Part shown: positions 28,287-36,883 of the stretch, piece by piece
Layout of the letters: each line of letters begins with the position of its first letter
Numbering within the stretch: the stretch's first letter is position 1
Source: an uncultured Acetobacteraceae bacterium
GTDB taxonomy: Bacteria > Pseudomonadota > Alphaproteobacteria > Acetobacterales > Acetobacteraceae
Direction: 5' to 3'
DNA length: 64,000 nt
NCBI GenBank assembly: GCA_903918195.1
Contig: CAIXDS010000099.1
Coordinates: forward strand, 27,787-91,786
Notes under the pieces: generated by a model
The model's database searches: none
What the model was told of the DNA's origin: nothing
What the model saw: the letters and a program-made list of their open reading frames with translations, nothing else
Position numbers and translations under genes: made by a program

Positions 28287-30179
28287 ATGCCAAACAGAAC
28301 CATCGGTGCTGACGCCGGCCCAGGCCACGCCGCGCCCGGCCTGCCCGCCCTCGCGCTGACCGCAATCGGCGTGGTGTTCGGCGATATCGGCACCAGCCCG
28401 CTCTATACGCTCAAGACCGTGGTCGAACTCGCCGGTGGCTCCCCCGCCCCGGAGATGGCGCTGGGCCTGTTGTCCCTGCTGATCTGGACGCTGATTATCG
28501 TTACCTGCATCAAGTACATCACCTTCGTGATGCAGGTGGATAATGACGGCGAGGGGGGCATCCTCGCTTTGATGTCCTTGCTCGGCGTCAAGCGGGCGAA
28601 GCGGCCGCTGATTGTCGCCGTCGGGCTGTTCGGGGCCGCCCTGATCTATGGCGACGGCGCCATCACCCCGGCGATTTCAGTTCTGTCCGCCGTTGAGGGG
28701 CTGGAGATCGCGGCACCCTCGATAACCCCCTTCGTGCTGCCGACGGCGGTCGCTGTGCTGCTGGCGCTGTTCGCCCTCCAGCCGCTGGGAACAGCGCGTA
28801 TCGGCCGGCTGTTCGGCCCGGTGATGACGCTGTGGTTCGTCGTTATCGGGCTGCTCGGCGCCTGGGGCGTCATCCAGCACCCGGCTGTCTTCGCCGCCCT
28901 CGATCCGCGCCATGCCATCCGCGTGCTGACGAATGGCGGCGCGAGCGGCTTCCTGGTGCTCGGCGGCGTCTTCCTCTGCGTCACCGGCGCCGAGGCGCTG
29001 TATGCCGACATGGGGCATGTCGGCGCCAAGCCCATCCGTGTTGCCTGGTTCGGCCTCGTGATGCCGACGCTGGTGCTGAACTACGCCGGCCAGACCGGCT
29101 TGCTGCTCGACGGGTCACCGGCCGGCGAGAACATCTTCTATAGCCTTTGCCCGGCGCCGCTGCTGCTGCCGCTGATCATCCTGGCGACACTTGCTACGGT
29201 CATCGCCAGTCAGTCCATCATCTCCGGCGCCTTTTCCATGACGCGCCAGGCGATCCAGCTTGGCTGGTGCCCGCCCCTGCGGGTCACCCAGACCTCGCAG
29301 GAAGGCTACGGCCAGATTTATGTCGGCGTCGTCAATTGGCTGCTGATGATCGTGACCGTCGGGCTCGCGCTCGGGTTCGGCAAATCCGACAACCTCGCCG
29401 CGGCCTATGGCATCGCCGTGTCGTTGACCATGCTGCTGACGACGGTGCTGCTGTTCATTGCCATGCGCGAGATCTGGCACTGGAGCATGCCGCTCGCGGC
29501 CGCCTTCGGCGGCTGTTTTGCCGTGATCGACATCGCGTTCGTGCTGTCCAACGGCATGAAGATCGCCGAGGGCGGCTGGGTGCCGTTGCTGCTTGCGGTG
29601 ATCGTCTGGGGGTTGATGGCGATCTGGCATCGCGGCACCGGCGCTGTCGTGGCGACCCTGCAAAACCGCACGGTGCCGATGGCGCAGTTCCTCGCCGACA
29701 TCGTCGCCAAGGGCATCCAGCGCGTGCCCGGCACCGCCGTGTTCATGACCCGGACGATGCGGGAGGCACCGCCGCTGATGCTCTGGCACGTGAAGAACAA
29801 CCGCGCCTTGCACAGCCACCTCATCGCGGTGACCTGCCTGACCGAGTCCATCCCGTATGTCGATGCGCCGCGGCGGGTGGAACTTGAGCGGGTGGCGCCG
29901 GATTTCTGGCGGATGATCGCGCGCTACGGATTTATGGAACAGCCCGACATCCCACGCCTGTTGATCGAGGGAAAGCGGCGCGGCTGCACTCTGCCGCTGG
30001 ACGACATCACCTATTATGTCGGCCACGAAACGGTTGTGCATCGCCGCGTGGGCCCGGCAATGCCGCGCTGGCAGGAGGCCATCTACGCCTTCATGGTCCG
30101 CAATGCGGGAACCGTGGCCGGCTTGTTCAGCCTGCCGCGCGACGGCGTGGTCGAAATCGGCCGCATCGTCGAGATCTGA
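28287..30179 (+). CDS. kup: KUP-family potassium uptake transporter
   Basis: 630-aa inner membrane K+/H+ symporter. The N terminus shows the family signature VVFGDIGTSPLYTLKTV, followed by about 12 membrane segments to residue 450 and a cytoplasmic C-terminal domain of about 170 residues with DDITYYVGHETVVHRR. The YGDGAITPAISVLSAVEGLE stretch is diagnostic. It starts from an ATG with GTGAGG upstream. The 110-bp spacer from yjbQ contains no obvious regulatory site. Confidence 0.94.
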   Translation: MPNRTIGADAGPGHAAPGLPALALTAIGVVFGDIGTSPLYTLKTVVELAGGSPAPEMALGLLSLLIWTLIIVTCIKYITFVMQVDNDGEGGILALMSLLGVKRAKRPLIVAVGLFGAALIYGDGAITPAISVLSAVEGLEIAAPSITPFVLPTAVAVLLALFALQPLGTARIGRLFGPVMTLWFVVIGLLGAWGVIQHPAVFAALDPRHAIRVLTNGGASGFLVLGGVFLCVTGAEALYADMGHVGAKPIRVAWFGLVMPTLVLNYAGQTGLLLDGSPAGENIFYSLCPAPLLLPLIILATLATVIASQSIISGAFSMTRQAIQLGWCPPLRVTQTSQEGYGQIYVGVVNWLLMIVTVGLALGFGKSDNLAAAYGIAVSLTMLLTTVLLFIAMREIWHWSMPLAAAFGGCFAVIDIAFVLSNGMKIAEGGWVPLLLAVIVWGLMAIWHRGTGAVVATLQNRTVPMAQFLADIVAKGIQRVPGTAVFMTRTMREAPPLMLWHVKNNRALHSHLIAVTCLTESIPYVDAPRRVELERVAPDFWRMIARYGFMEQPDIPRLLIEGKRRGCTLPLDDITYYVGHETVVHRRVGPAMPRWQEAIYAFMVRNAGTVAGLFSLPRDGVVEIGRIVEI

Positions 30180-30414
30180 GCTGCGTGCCGCCACGTTACC
30201 GATACGTGACGGAAATATTGTCGTTCCGTTGCGGCGGTCGATGGGACCGGACCGATAGGGTGCTCCTCCGGAACGGCCAAGCTCGCGCTTCTGGCGGCGT
30301 GCCATAGCGTTACAGAGATGCGGCTCGACTATATCGCATGCTTTGCGTTCATCACACAACGTTCACCAACGCCGGATATGGTGCAGCGATTGAACGAGAT
30401 GGAGTGCTGTGCGC

Positions 30415-32718
30415 ATGGCAACGCTGACGGTCGGCACCGGTAGCCAATACGAATTCCACACGATCGCCGCCGCCGTGGCCGCATCCAGCGATGGCGACGT
30501 CGTGCTCGTCGCGGCGGGGACGTACACCAACGATTTCCTCGACTTCACCGACAGTATCACGTTGCAGGCCGTGGGCGGCCTGGTGGTCATCAACGCGACG
30601 GTGCCGCCGCCGGACGCCAAGGCGATCATTACCGAGGGCGCAGTCGGCGCGAATGTCACCGTTAGCGGCTTCGAACTCAACGGGGCGGCGGTGTCGGATG
30701 CCAATGGCGGCAACGGCGCGGGCATCCGCTACCAGGGCGGCAATCTGACGCTGTTTGATGACGGCATCCACAACAACCAGAACGGTATTCTCGCCGGCGC
30801 ACCGGTCGCTGGTGCCGGAACGATATCGATCAACACCTGCGAGTTCGCCGGCAACGGCTCCGGCACCGGAGCAACGCACAACATCTACATCGGCGATATT
30901 GGCCTGCTGCAGATCACCAATAGCTATATTCACGGCGCCGTGGTCGGGCACGAAATCAAGAGCCGTGCCGAAAACACCATCATCACCAACAACCGCATCG
31001 ACGACGGTCCGACCGGTACCGCCAGCTACAGTATCGACCTGCCGAATGGCGGTAATGCGACGATTACCGGCAACGTCATCGAGCAAGGGCCGTTGTCGCA
31101 GAACCCCGCCATCATCGCCTATGGCGAGGAAGGATCGCTGCACGCGGGGACAAGTGTCACCGTCGCCGGCAACACGATCCTCAATGACCTCAACAAGTCC
31201 GACGTCTCGGCGGTGTGGAACACCACGACCGCCAACATCATGTTCAGCGACAACCAGGTCTATGGGCTGACCGCGGCGCAACTGGTCAGTGGCACCGGGA
31301 CCGTGAGCGGCACGACTTTGCTGACCAGCGAGCCGGCCCTGGACACGTCGTCTCCGTGGCTGGCCGCGCCGACGGTAACCACCGTCACGGCCGCACCCGC
31401 CGCGGGAGATGTCAGTGTCGGCGAGGTGGCAATTTTCACGCTTGCCCTGAGCGAGCCGGTGACGGTCTCCGGCGGCGTGCCGGATCTGCTGCTGAACGAT
31501 GGCGGTCGCGCGACTTACGACGCGGCGGCGTCGAGCGGGACGGTGCTGGTGTTCGACTATACGGTGCAGTCCGGCCAGACCACGCCAGCGCTGGCGGTGA
31601 CCGGGTTCGATGCGAACGGGGCTGTGATCCAGAGCCCGACGGGGACCAGTGCCAATTTCGCGGGAGCGCTGGCATCGTTCGCCAATCTGGGGGTCAACAC
31701 CGACCTTGTTGACAGGCTCAATGTCGATCAACAGCTTGAGCTGGACTATATCGGCTATTTCAACCGCGCCGCCGATCGTGGCGGGCTCACCTTCTGGGCC
31801 GGGCAGGACACGACAGCGCAGAGCGGCGGCCAAAGCGCGACGGCGGCGCTGACCAACATCGCCAACGCGTTCGCGCAGCAGCCGGAAACCGAGGCGCTCT
31901 ATCCGATCCTGAGCACTCCTGATCTGAACCTGCAGAGCGCCGGCGCCCAGACCGCACTCGCCACCTTTATTGATAACGTCTACCGCAACCTGTTCGATCG
32001 GGCGGCCGATGCGAGTGGCAAGGCCTACTGGCTCGATCAGCTCACCAGCGGTGCGGTCTGGCTTGGCGCGGCGGTTCTGGCGATTGCCAACGGCGCACTG
32101 GGGGCCGATGCGATCAAAGTGCAAAACAAGATTGCCGTGGCACTTGACTTCACAACCAGGACGGGAGCGGCCGGGCTGGGCAGCACGTCACCATTGCCGG
32201 CGGCCTTCGTGACCGCCGCCCAAAGCGTGCTGAGCGGTGTTGACGGCGTATCGCTGAACGACGCGTCGGTGACCGCGGGCATGAACGCGACGACGGCGTA
32301 CATCGCCAGCCCGGCAAGCGTTGGCGCGACCGCCGCCAACGACCTGATCACGATCTCGACATCCAACACCGTCACCGATCCCGGGCCGGGCAGTCACACG
32401 ATTCGGTTCATCACCGGCGTCAGCGCCGACACAATCGTGCTGCACAGCGGCGCGGCGGATCAGATCAGCGGCTTCAATCTGGCCGCCGGCGACGTGCTGG
32501 ACCTGCGCAGCCTGCTTTCCGAAGCGCAGTTGAATATCCAGGATGTGCTGCCGAAGCTGGGGTCCTACTTTACCGTTGCCGACCAGGGGGCGGATGCGGT
32601 GCTGCTGTTCGATCCGTTTGGACATGGCGCTGGCAGCGCTGTTGCTGTACTGAAGGGCATTGGTAGCGCAGTCGCAAATATAGAAATTTTGTCGAGCGAT
32701 AACGCTATTCGTGTATAG
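30415..32718 (+). CDS. large beta-helix / DUF4214 protein, probably secreted
   Basis: 767 aa without an N-terminal signal peptide. Residues 1-300 are repeats of a right-handed parallel beta-helix (for example NATITGNVIEQGPLSQNPAI). A beta-sandwich follows (about 315-425), then a DUF4214-like region (about 430-560) with two copies of a YRNLF/GYFNRAAD-type unit: YIGYFNRAADRGGLTFW and VYRNLFDRAADASGKAYW. The C terminus holds DQISGFNLAAGDVLDLRSLL, like the tail of type I secreted RTX proteins. Export by a type I system is inferred; no transporter is nearby. The ATG at 30415 lies 10 nt after GGAG; an in-frame GTG is at 30409. Confidence 0.75.
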   Translation: MATLTVGTGSQYEFHTIAAAVAASSDGDVVLVAAGTYTNDFLDFTDSITLQAVGGLVVINATVPPPDAKAIITEGAVGANVTVSGFELNGAAVSDANGGNGAGIRYQGGNLTLFDDGIHNNQNGILAGAPVAGAGTISINTCEFAGNGSGTGATHNIYIGDIGLLQITNSYIHGAVVGHEIKSRAENTIITNNRIDDGPTGTASYSIDLPNGGNATITGNVIEQGPLSQNPAIIAYGEEGSLHAGTSVTVAGNTILNDLNKSDVSAVWNTTTANIMFSDNQVYGLTAAQLVSGTGTVSGTTLLTSEPALDTSSPWLAAPTVTTVTAAPAAGDVSVGEVAIFTLALSEPVTVSGGVPDLLLNDGGRATYDAAASSGTVLVFDYTVQSGQTTPALAVTGFDANGAVIQSPTGTSANFAGALASFANLGVNTDLVDRLNVDQQLELDYIGYFNRAADRGGLTFWAGQDTTAQSGGQSATAALTNIANAFAQQPETEALYPILSTPDLNLQSAGAQTALATFIDNVYRNLFDRAADASGKAYWLDQLTSGAVWLGAAVLAIANGALGADAIKVQNKIAVALDFTTRTGAAGLGSTSPLPAAFVTAAQSVLSGVDGVSLNDASVTAGMNATTAYIASPASVGATAANDLITISTSNTVTDPGPGSHTIRFITGVSADTIVLHSGAADQISGFNLAAGDVLDLRSLLSEAQLNIQDVLPKLGSYFTVADQGADAVLLFDPFGHGAGSAVAVLKGIGSAVANIEILSSDNAIRV

Positions 32719-33142
32719 AGATAATTTTTTGTCACTTTACATTTATATTACTTTAATGACCATCAAATTTTTGTGGTAATTGCTTCCTGTCTCCGGTTCT
32801 CGATCAGAGCCGGAAGATGGCCCGCATCATTCCGGTCGCGGAGCACGGCACAAGCCATTCAGTTCGTCAAAGCCGGATGCGACCGGCAAATCGGCGTGCT
32901 GCCGTTCGCCGCGATAACGGCGCCGATCAGGCTGTCCGGATGATACCGCAACGCCAGAACGAGCTCATGCCTGATTGAGCAGACACGTTTTGGTGAGCTT
33001 TGCGTTCCGCCAGTGTATTTGCCTGCGATGAACGCCTCTTACGCTAGCCAACGTCGCATCGATGACGCTATCGTGGCCAGCAGAAGGGACAGGTAGATTC
33101 GAACTAAGGGCCGATCGCAAGCTCAGCAAGGAAGACTCGCCT
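32719..33142. other. 424-bp intergenic region after the beta-helix gene
   Basis: Begins with an AT-rich stretch (about 32719-32790), the lowest-GC segment around. A hairpin with stem TCCGGTTCT/AGAGCCGGA follows (32792-32814) but has no T-run. The rest is moderate-GC sequence with no convincing gene. Parts of a disrupted coding sequence cannot be ruled out. Confidence 0.5.
32792..32814 (+). terminator. possible terminator hairpin
   Basis: 9-bp stem with one G:T pair and a 5-nt loop, about 75 bp after the beta-helix gene stop. It lacks the usual 3' T-run, but T-runs precede it. Weak call. Confidence 0.3.
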
Positions 33143-34429
33143 GTGAAGACAGTTTCTATGGTGGGTAATCGTGCCCGTCTTCGGCGGGTTAGCGATTTAC
33201 TGGCTGCGACATATTGGCGAGGTGGCCTTACTTCGGCAACCAAGCTTTTTTTCACCCTGGTGTGGCGGAAGCTTCCGCTGGTTTGGAGTCAACTGACGAC
33301 GCCACCGCGTGCCTCGGCGATCCGTCGCCATGTTGAGGAGCGGCGCGCTGTGTCGTCGCGTCCCTACATCGCCGTGGCCGTGACCGGTGGCGTGGGCGAC
33401 CTGGTGGTCATCGCCCGCTTCATGCGCGATCTGGGCGCAGCGGTGGGGGACATCGGCTTCGACGTTTTCTCGCCCAGGCCGGAACAGACGGCCTGGGCAT
33501 TTTCTGCGGTACCAGGGTTCATCGGCTCCTACCATGACAACATGTTCGAGCAGGTACTGCCGGAATACGATGTCGGGTTGCGCGCCAATCAGATGGTGGT
33601 TGTCTATCAAGAAACCCTTCGATGGAGCCGCCTTCGCGGCATGCGGGACGTGGTCAGGATCATCAACAACCTCATCAGCGCCCGTGCGAAGATCGACGTG
33701 TTCGTTGACCGCCATCCATTTCTGGACAACTTCGTGGCGAGGACCGCAGTCTTCTCGGAACGGACACGGCGCGACTTTCTGCATGCCATGGCAGGAATAC
33801 CGTATGGCGGAGATCGCATGTCGATTCCGCGCGATGCCGGTATTGTCGCCCAGCTTGGTCTTAAGTCCCGGCACTATGTCACGGTTCACAACGGCTTCGA
33901 TACGGGATTTGTCATTACCGGTCGCCGTGCGACCAAGTGCTACCGGCGTTTTGACGCCGTCGTGGCCATTCTGAAACAGTCGCTGCCGCATTTAACCTTC
34001 GTTCAGGTCGGCGCGGGAACCAGCGAGCCGATTGCCGAGTGCGATATCGATCTGATTGGCAAGACGACACTCTCAGAGGTCGCTGCTATTTTGGCCGGCG
34101 CGGCGTTCCACATCGACAACGAAAGCGGTCTGGTTCACCTCGCGCGCTGTTATGGCGTGAGTGCGGGGGTCGTGTTCGGACCGACGCCGGCGGACTACTT
34201 CGCGTATCCCGACAATTTGAGTATCGAGCCGCCGATCTGTGGCAATTGCTGGTGGATGACACGGACATGGATGGATTTATGTCCCAAAGGCTATGCGACG
34301 CCGCGCTGCATGACCGAGCAGGACCCGGCCCTGGTTGCCGACCGAATCCTCGCTGAAATAGGCAGTCCTGGTCAAATCCCGGCGCGGCAGAGCGTTATCA
34401 AAGAGGTGACCAGCCAGTTACAGTCATGA
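33143..34429 (+). CDS. GT9-like glycosyltransferase (heptosyltransferase family)
   Basis: About 428 aa. The GT-B fold is indicated by the N-terminal AVAVTGGVGDLVVIARFMR and the C-terminal sugar-nucleotide region FHIDNESGLVHLARCYGV, then VVFGPTPADYFAYPDN, typical of ADP-heptose:LPS heptosyltransferase relatives. A Cys-rich tail (CGNCWWMTRTWMDLCPKGY) is unusual but occurs in some GT9 members. The GTG at 33143 with AAGGAAG 8 nt upstream is preferred over the frame start at 33062. It stands alone between the surface protein and the minus-strand lipid-sugar genes. Acceptor is unknown. Confidence 0.75.
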   Translation: MKTVSMVGNRARLRRVSDLLAATYWRGGLTSATKLFFTLVWRKLPLVWSQLTTPPRASAIRRHVEERRAVSSRPYIAVAVTGGVGDLVVIARFMRDLGAAVGDIGFDVFSPRPEQTAWAFSAVPGFIGSYHDNMFEQVLPEYDVGLRANQMVVVYQETLRWSRLRGMRDVVRIINNLISARAKIDVFVDRHPFLDNFVARTAVFSERTRRDFLHAMAGIPYGGDRMSIPRDAGIVAQLGLKSRHYVTVHNGFDTGFVITGRRATKCYRRFDAVVAILKQSLPHLTFVQVGAGTSEPIAECDIDLIGKTTLSEVAAILAGAAFHIDNESGLVHLARCYGVSAGVVFGPTPADYFAYPDNLSIEPPICGNCWWMTRTWMDLCPKGYATPRCMTEQDPALVADRILAEIGSPGQIPARQSVIKEVTSQLQS

Positions 34430-34484
34430 GGACGAGCAACGGCCCCGGGCCTGCGATCCCGCGGCGGTCCCGTTCGGCTTGATA

Positions 34485-34814
34485 TTACGCCAGGGCCAGG
34501 GTCACCACCCCCGCCGCGATCAGCCCGATCGCCGCCAGGTGCATCACTGTCAGCGGTTCGTGGAAGGCGTAATGCCCGATCAGCGCCGCCGCGATGTAGG
34601 AGATCGCAGTGAAGGGCAGCGCGACCGACATCGGGATGCGCCGCAGCGCCACGATGTAGAACATCGCCGCTCCGCCGTAGAGCATCAGGCCCAGAATGGT
34701 GCGCCAGTCCAGCAACTGGTGCAGGAAGTCGGGCGCGCTGGCGCCGGCCTTCAGCAGGGTTTGCCCCGCCATGCTGGTGGCGATGGCGGCGAGCAGAACG
34801 GCCCAGTAGATCAT
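34485..34814 (-). CDS. SMR/ArnE-like four-helix membrane protein
   Basis: 109 aa with four hydrophobic helices, starting MIYWAVLLAAIATSMAGQTL and ending MHLAAIGLIAAGVVTLALA. The size and the central ALRRIPMSVALPFTAISYI, with the conserved Pro helix kink, fit the EmrE/ArnE-ArnF small transporter class. The conserved membrane Glu of drug-exporting EmrE is not evident, so a lipid-linked sugar flippase role is more likely. It follows the GT2 gene by 28 bp on the same strand, which supports that reading. It would need a partner or homodimer to work. Confidence 0.7.
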   Translation of the reverse strand: MIYWAVLLAAIATSMAGQTLLKAGASAPDFLHQLLDWRTILGLMLYGGAAMFYIVALRRIPMSVALPFTAISYIAAALIGHYAFHEPLTVMHLAAIGLIAAGVVTLALA

Positions 34815-34842
34815 CGCGCGGCTCGCCCGCCGGCCGGAATCG

Positions 34843-35868
34843 TCATGCCGCCTCCTGCCGCCCGCCGGCGCCGTCACTGCGCTCGACCAGCCGGACCGTG
34901 CCCTGCGGCTTGCCATTGGCGGAGAGGAATGTGCGGCCGATATATTCTCCCATCACGCCGAGCACCATGAACTGCACGCCGGAGACCAGCAGGAGGGCGG
35001 TCATGGTCGAGGCCCAGCCGCTCGGCGTGGCGTGCGTCGTCAGCGCCTCGATGATGGTGGCGGCGGCGCCGGCCACGCCCAGCGCCGCCATCGCCACCCC
35101 GGCAAGGATGGCCAGGCGCAGCGGCACCAGCGAAAAACTGGTGGCGAGGTTCAGCCACAGCAGCACCAGACGCTTCAGCGTGTAGTTGGAACGGCCCTCG
35201 GCGCGCGGCAGGTGGCGCACCTCGATGCTGTCGATGCGCTGCGTCACCTGCATGATCAGCCCGTCCACATACGGATAAGGGCCGCTGTAGCGGGTGACCG
35301 CGCGCACCACCAGTTCCGACATGCAACGGAAGGACGAGAGATACAGCCCGCGCGGCTTGTCCAGCAGCCAGTCCGCCACCTGGTTGGCGAAGCGGCTGCC
35401 CAGGTTGCGCCAGCCGGCGTGCTTTTTCACGGCAAAACGGGTGTACACCACGTCCCAGCCGCCCAGCCGGGCATGATTGTACAGCTTCAGCACCTCCTCG
35501 GGGGGGTTCTGCAGGTCGTCGTCCATGGTGATGACGAAGGCGCCGGTGGCGTGACGCAGCCCGGTCATGACCGCGTTGTGCTCGCCGTAGTTGCGGGCGT
35601 GCTCGATATAAACCACCGGCACCGCGGCGTGGCGGACCAGTCCGCGGCAGATTTCGGCGGAATTGTCGGGGCTGCCGTCGTTCACCAGCACCACTTCCAG
35701 GCCGCCCTCGGGAGTCAGTTTCGCCAATTCCTCGACCAGCAGGCCGATGGTTGCCGCGCCACGGTAGACCGGAACGACGATGGATAGGCCCGGAGCGGGC
35801 CGGGACGCGGCGCCATCCGGCGGGGCCGCGAGCGGGACAGGGGGCATACGGTCGAAATCCTCAGTCAT
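34843..35868 (-). CDS. ArnC/GtrB-like polyprenyl-phosphate glycosyltransferase
   Basis: 341-aa family 2 glycosyltransferase. The N-terminal GT-A domain has LSIVVPVYRGAATIGLLVEE and the metal-binding FVITMDDDLQNPPEE. Two C-terminal membrane helices (for example LAILAGVAMAALGVAGAAAT and LLLVSGVQFMVLGVMG) follow a VRHLPRAEGRSNYTLKRL segment typical of ArnC and GtrB. It would transfer a sugar from a nucleotide to undecaprenyl phosphate on the cytoplasmic face. Its start overlaps the upstream methyltransferase by 8 bp. No ArnT-like transferase is in view. Confidence 0.83.
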   Translation of the reverse strand: MTEDFDRMPPVPLAAPPDGAASRPAPGLSIVVPVYRGAATIGLLVEELAKLTPEGGLEVVLVNDGSPDNSAEICRGLVRHAAVPVVYIEHARNYGEHNAVMTGLRHATGAFVITMDDDLQNPPEEVLKLYNHARLGGWDVVYTRFAVKKHAGWRNLGSRFANQVADWLLDKPRGLYLSSFRCMSELVVRAVTRYSGPYPYVDGLIMQVTQRIDSIEVRHLPRAEGRSNYTLKRLVLLWLNLATSFSLVPLRLAILAGVAMAALGVAGAAATIIEALTTHATPSGWASTMTALLLVSGVQFMVLGVMGEYIGRTFLSANGKPQGTVRLVERSDGAGGRQEAA

Positions 35869-36601
35869 GGGCGCCCTCGGGTGCCGGGGGCCGGATCGCG
35901 GTTGCCAGCACCGAGCCGCCGGCGGGCAGCAGAATCGGCAGGCGGCGCTCGATCCTGGTTATGGCGTGCAGGGTCGCATCCAGCCATGGCGAAAACGGGG
36001 CGACGTCGGAGGCCGCGCCATCGTTGCGGGCGCGCAGCTTGCGTTGCAGCACCATCAGCGGCAACAGCAGCCCGTTCCAGTAGCGGGTGCGCACCTGGGT
36101 AAAGCCGGCAAGCCGCAGGGCTGCGGCTGTGCCACCGGCGGTCCAGCGGCGCACATTGTGCACCTGGCGGTCATGTGCCGATAGCAACCATGCATAGGCG
36201 GGCATGTTTACCAGCAGCATGCCGCCGGGCCGCAGTACCCGGTGCAGCTCGGCCAGCGCGGCGGCGGGATCGACGGCGCGGTGGCACAGAACGTCGGCCG
36301 CCACCACGGCGTCGAAGCTGGCCGCGGCGAAGGGCAGGGCGTTGACGCTGCCGCGGGCGATAGCGGCGCCGCTTTTTTCAGCCGCCCGTTGCGCGGCGTT
36401 GTCCGACCATTCCACGCCGGTGAGCGCCAAAGCGGGGTGGGCCGCGCGCAGCACCGCCAGCAGCCCGCCGGTGCCGCAGCCGGCATCAAGCACCCGCCCG
36501 CGCACGCCGGCGAGCGCATCGGCCAAGCGGGCGTGCAGGGCACGGTACCACCACATCCGCCCTTCGGCGGCGTCCATCAGCGCGTATTCGTGTGGCTCCA
36601 T
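35861..36601 (-). CDS. class I SAM-dependent methyltransferase
   Basis: 246 aa with the Rossmann SAM-binding motif VLDAGCGTGGLLAVL (about residue 38), acidic ribose-binding VEWSD, and post-motif LHRVLRPGGMLLVNMPAY. The N terminus MEPHEYALMDAAEGRMWWYR resembles methyltransferases linked to polyprenyl-sugar genes. It is the first gene of the three-gene minus-strand unit with the GT2 and SMR-like genes and overlaps the GT2 gene by 8 bp, so it may methylate the same lipid-linked precursor. Substrate is unknown. Confidence 0.78.
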   Translation of the reverse strand: MEPHEYALMDAAEGRMWWYRALHARLADALAGVRGRVLDAGCGTGGLLAVLRAAHPALALTGVEWSDNAAQRAAEKSGAAIARGSVNALPFAAASFDAVVAADVLCHRAVDPAAALAELHRVLRPGGMLLVNMPAYAWLLSAHDRQVHNVRRWTAGGTAAALRLAGFTQVRTRYWNGLLLPLMVLQRKLRARNDGAASDVAPFSPWLDATLHAITRIERRLPILLPAGGSVLATAIRPPAPEGAHD

Positions 36602-36646
36602 GCGGTCCCGCGGTGTGTTCTGCCCGGCGCATATACCGGCAGGGTG

Positions 36647-36760
36647 ATCGGGTGAAGGAAGGCCAGGGCTCTGCCCTGGACCCGCTAAGGGCGGAGCCCT
36701 TAGAACCCATTCGTTAAGTGATAGGGTCCAGGACAGAGCCCTGGCCTTCCTTCACCCGAT
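36647..36760. repeat. dispersed palindromic repeat, copy 3 (paired arms)
   Basis: Two 37-nt arms (36647-36683 and 36724-36760) are inverted complements with one mismatch. They enclose a smaller hairpin CTAAGGGCGGAGCCCTTAG. The arm begins ATCGGGTGAAGGAAGGCC. It lies in the divergent spacer ahead of the methyltransferase genes at 35861 and 36884. The same units occur elsewhere in the window. Confidence 0.85.
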
Positions 36761-36883
36761 TGCCGCGGTCCTTGCGACAAGATGGGTTGACGTTGTGACG
36801 GCTACGCGAGACCTGAGAGGTTCTGACCGGCACAGGCCGGCCCGTTCGTTTAACACATGGCGAGTTAGGATGCCCCGCACCCA

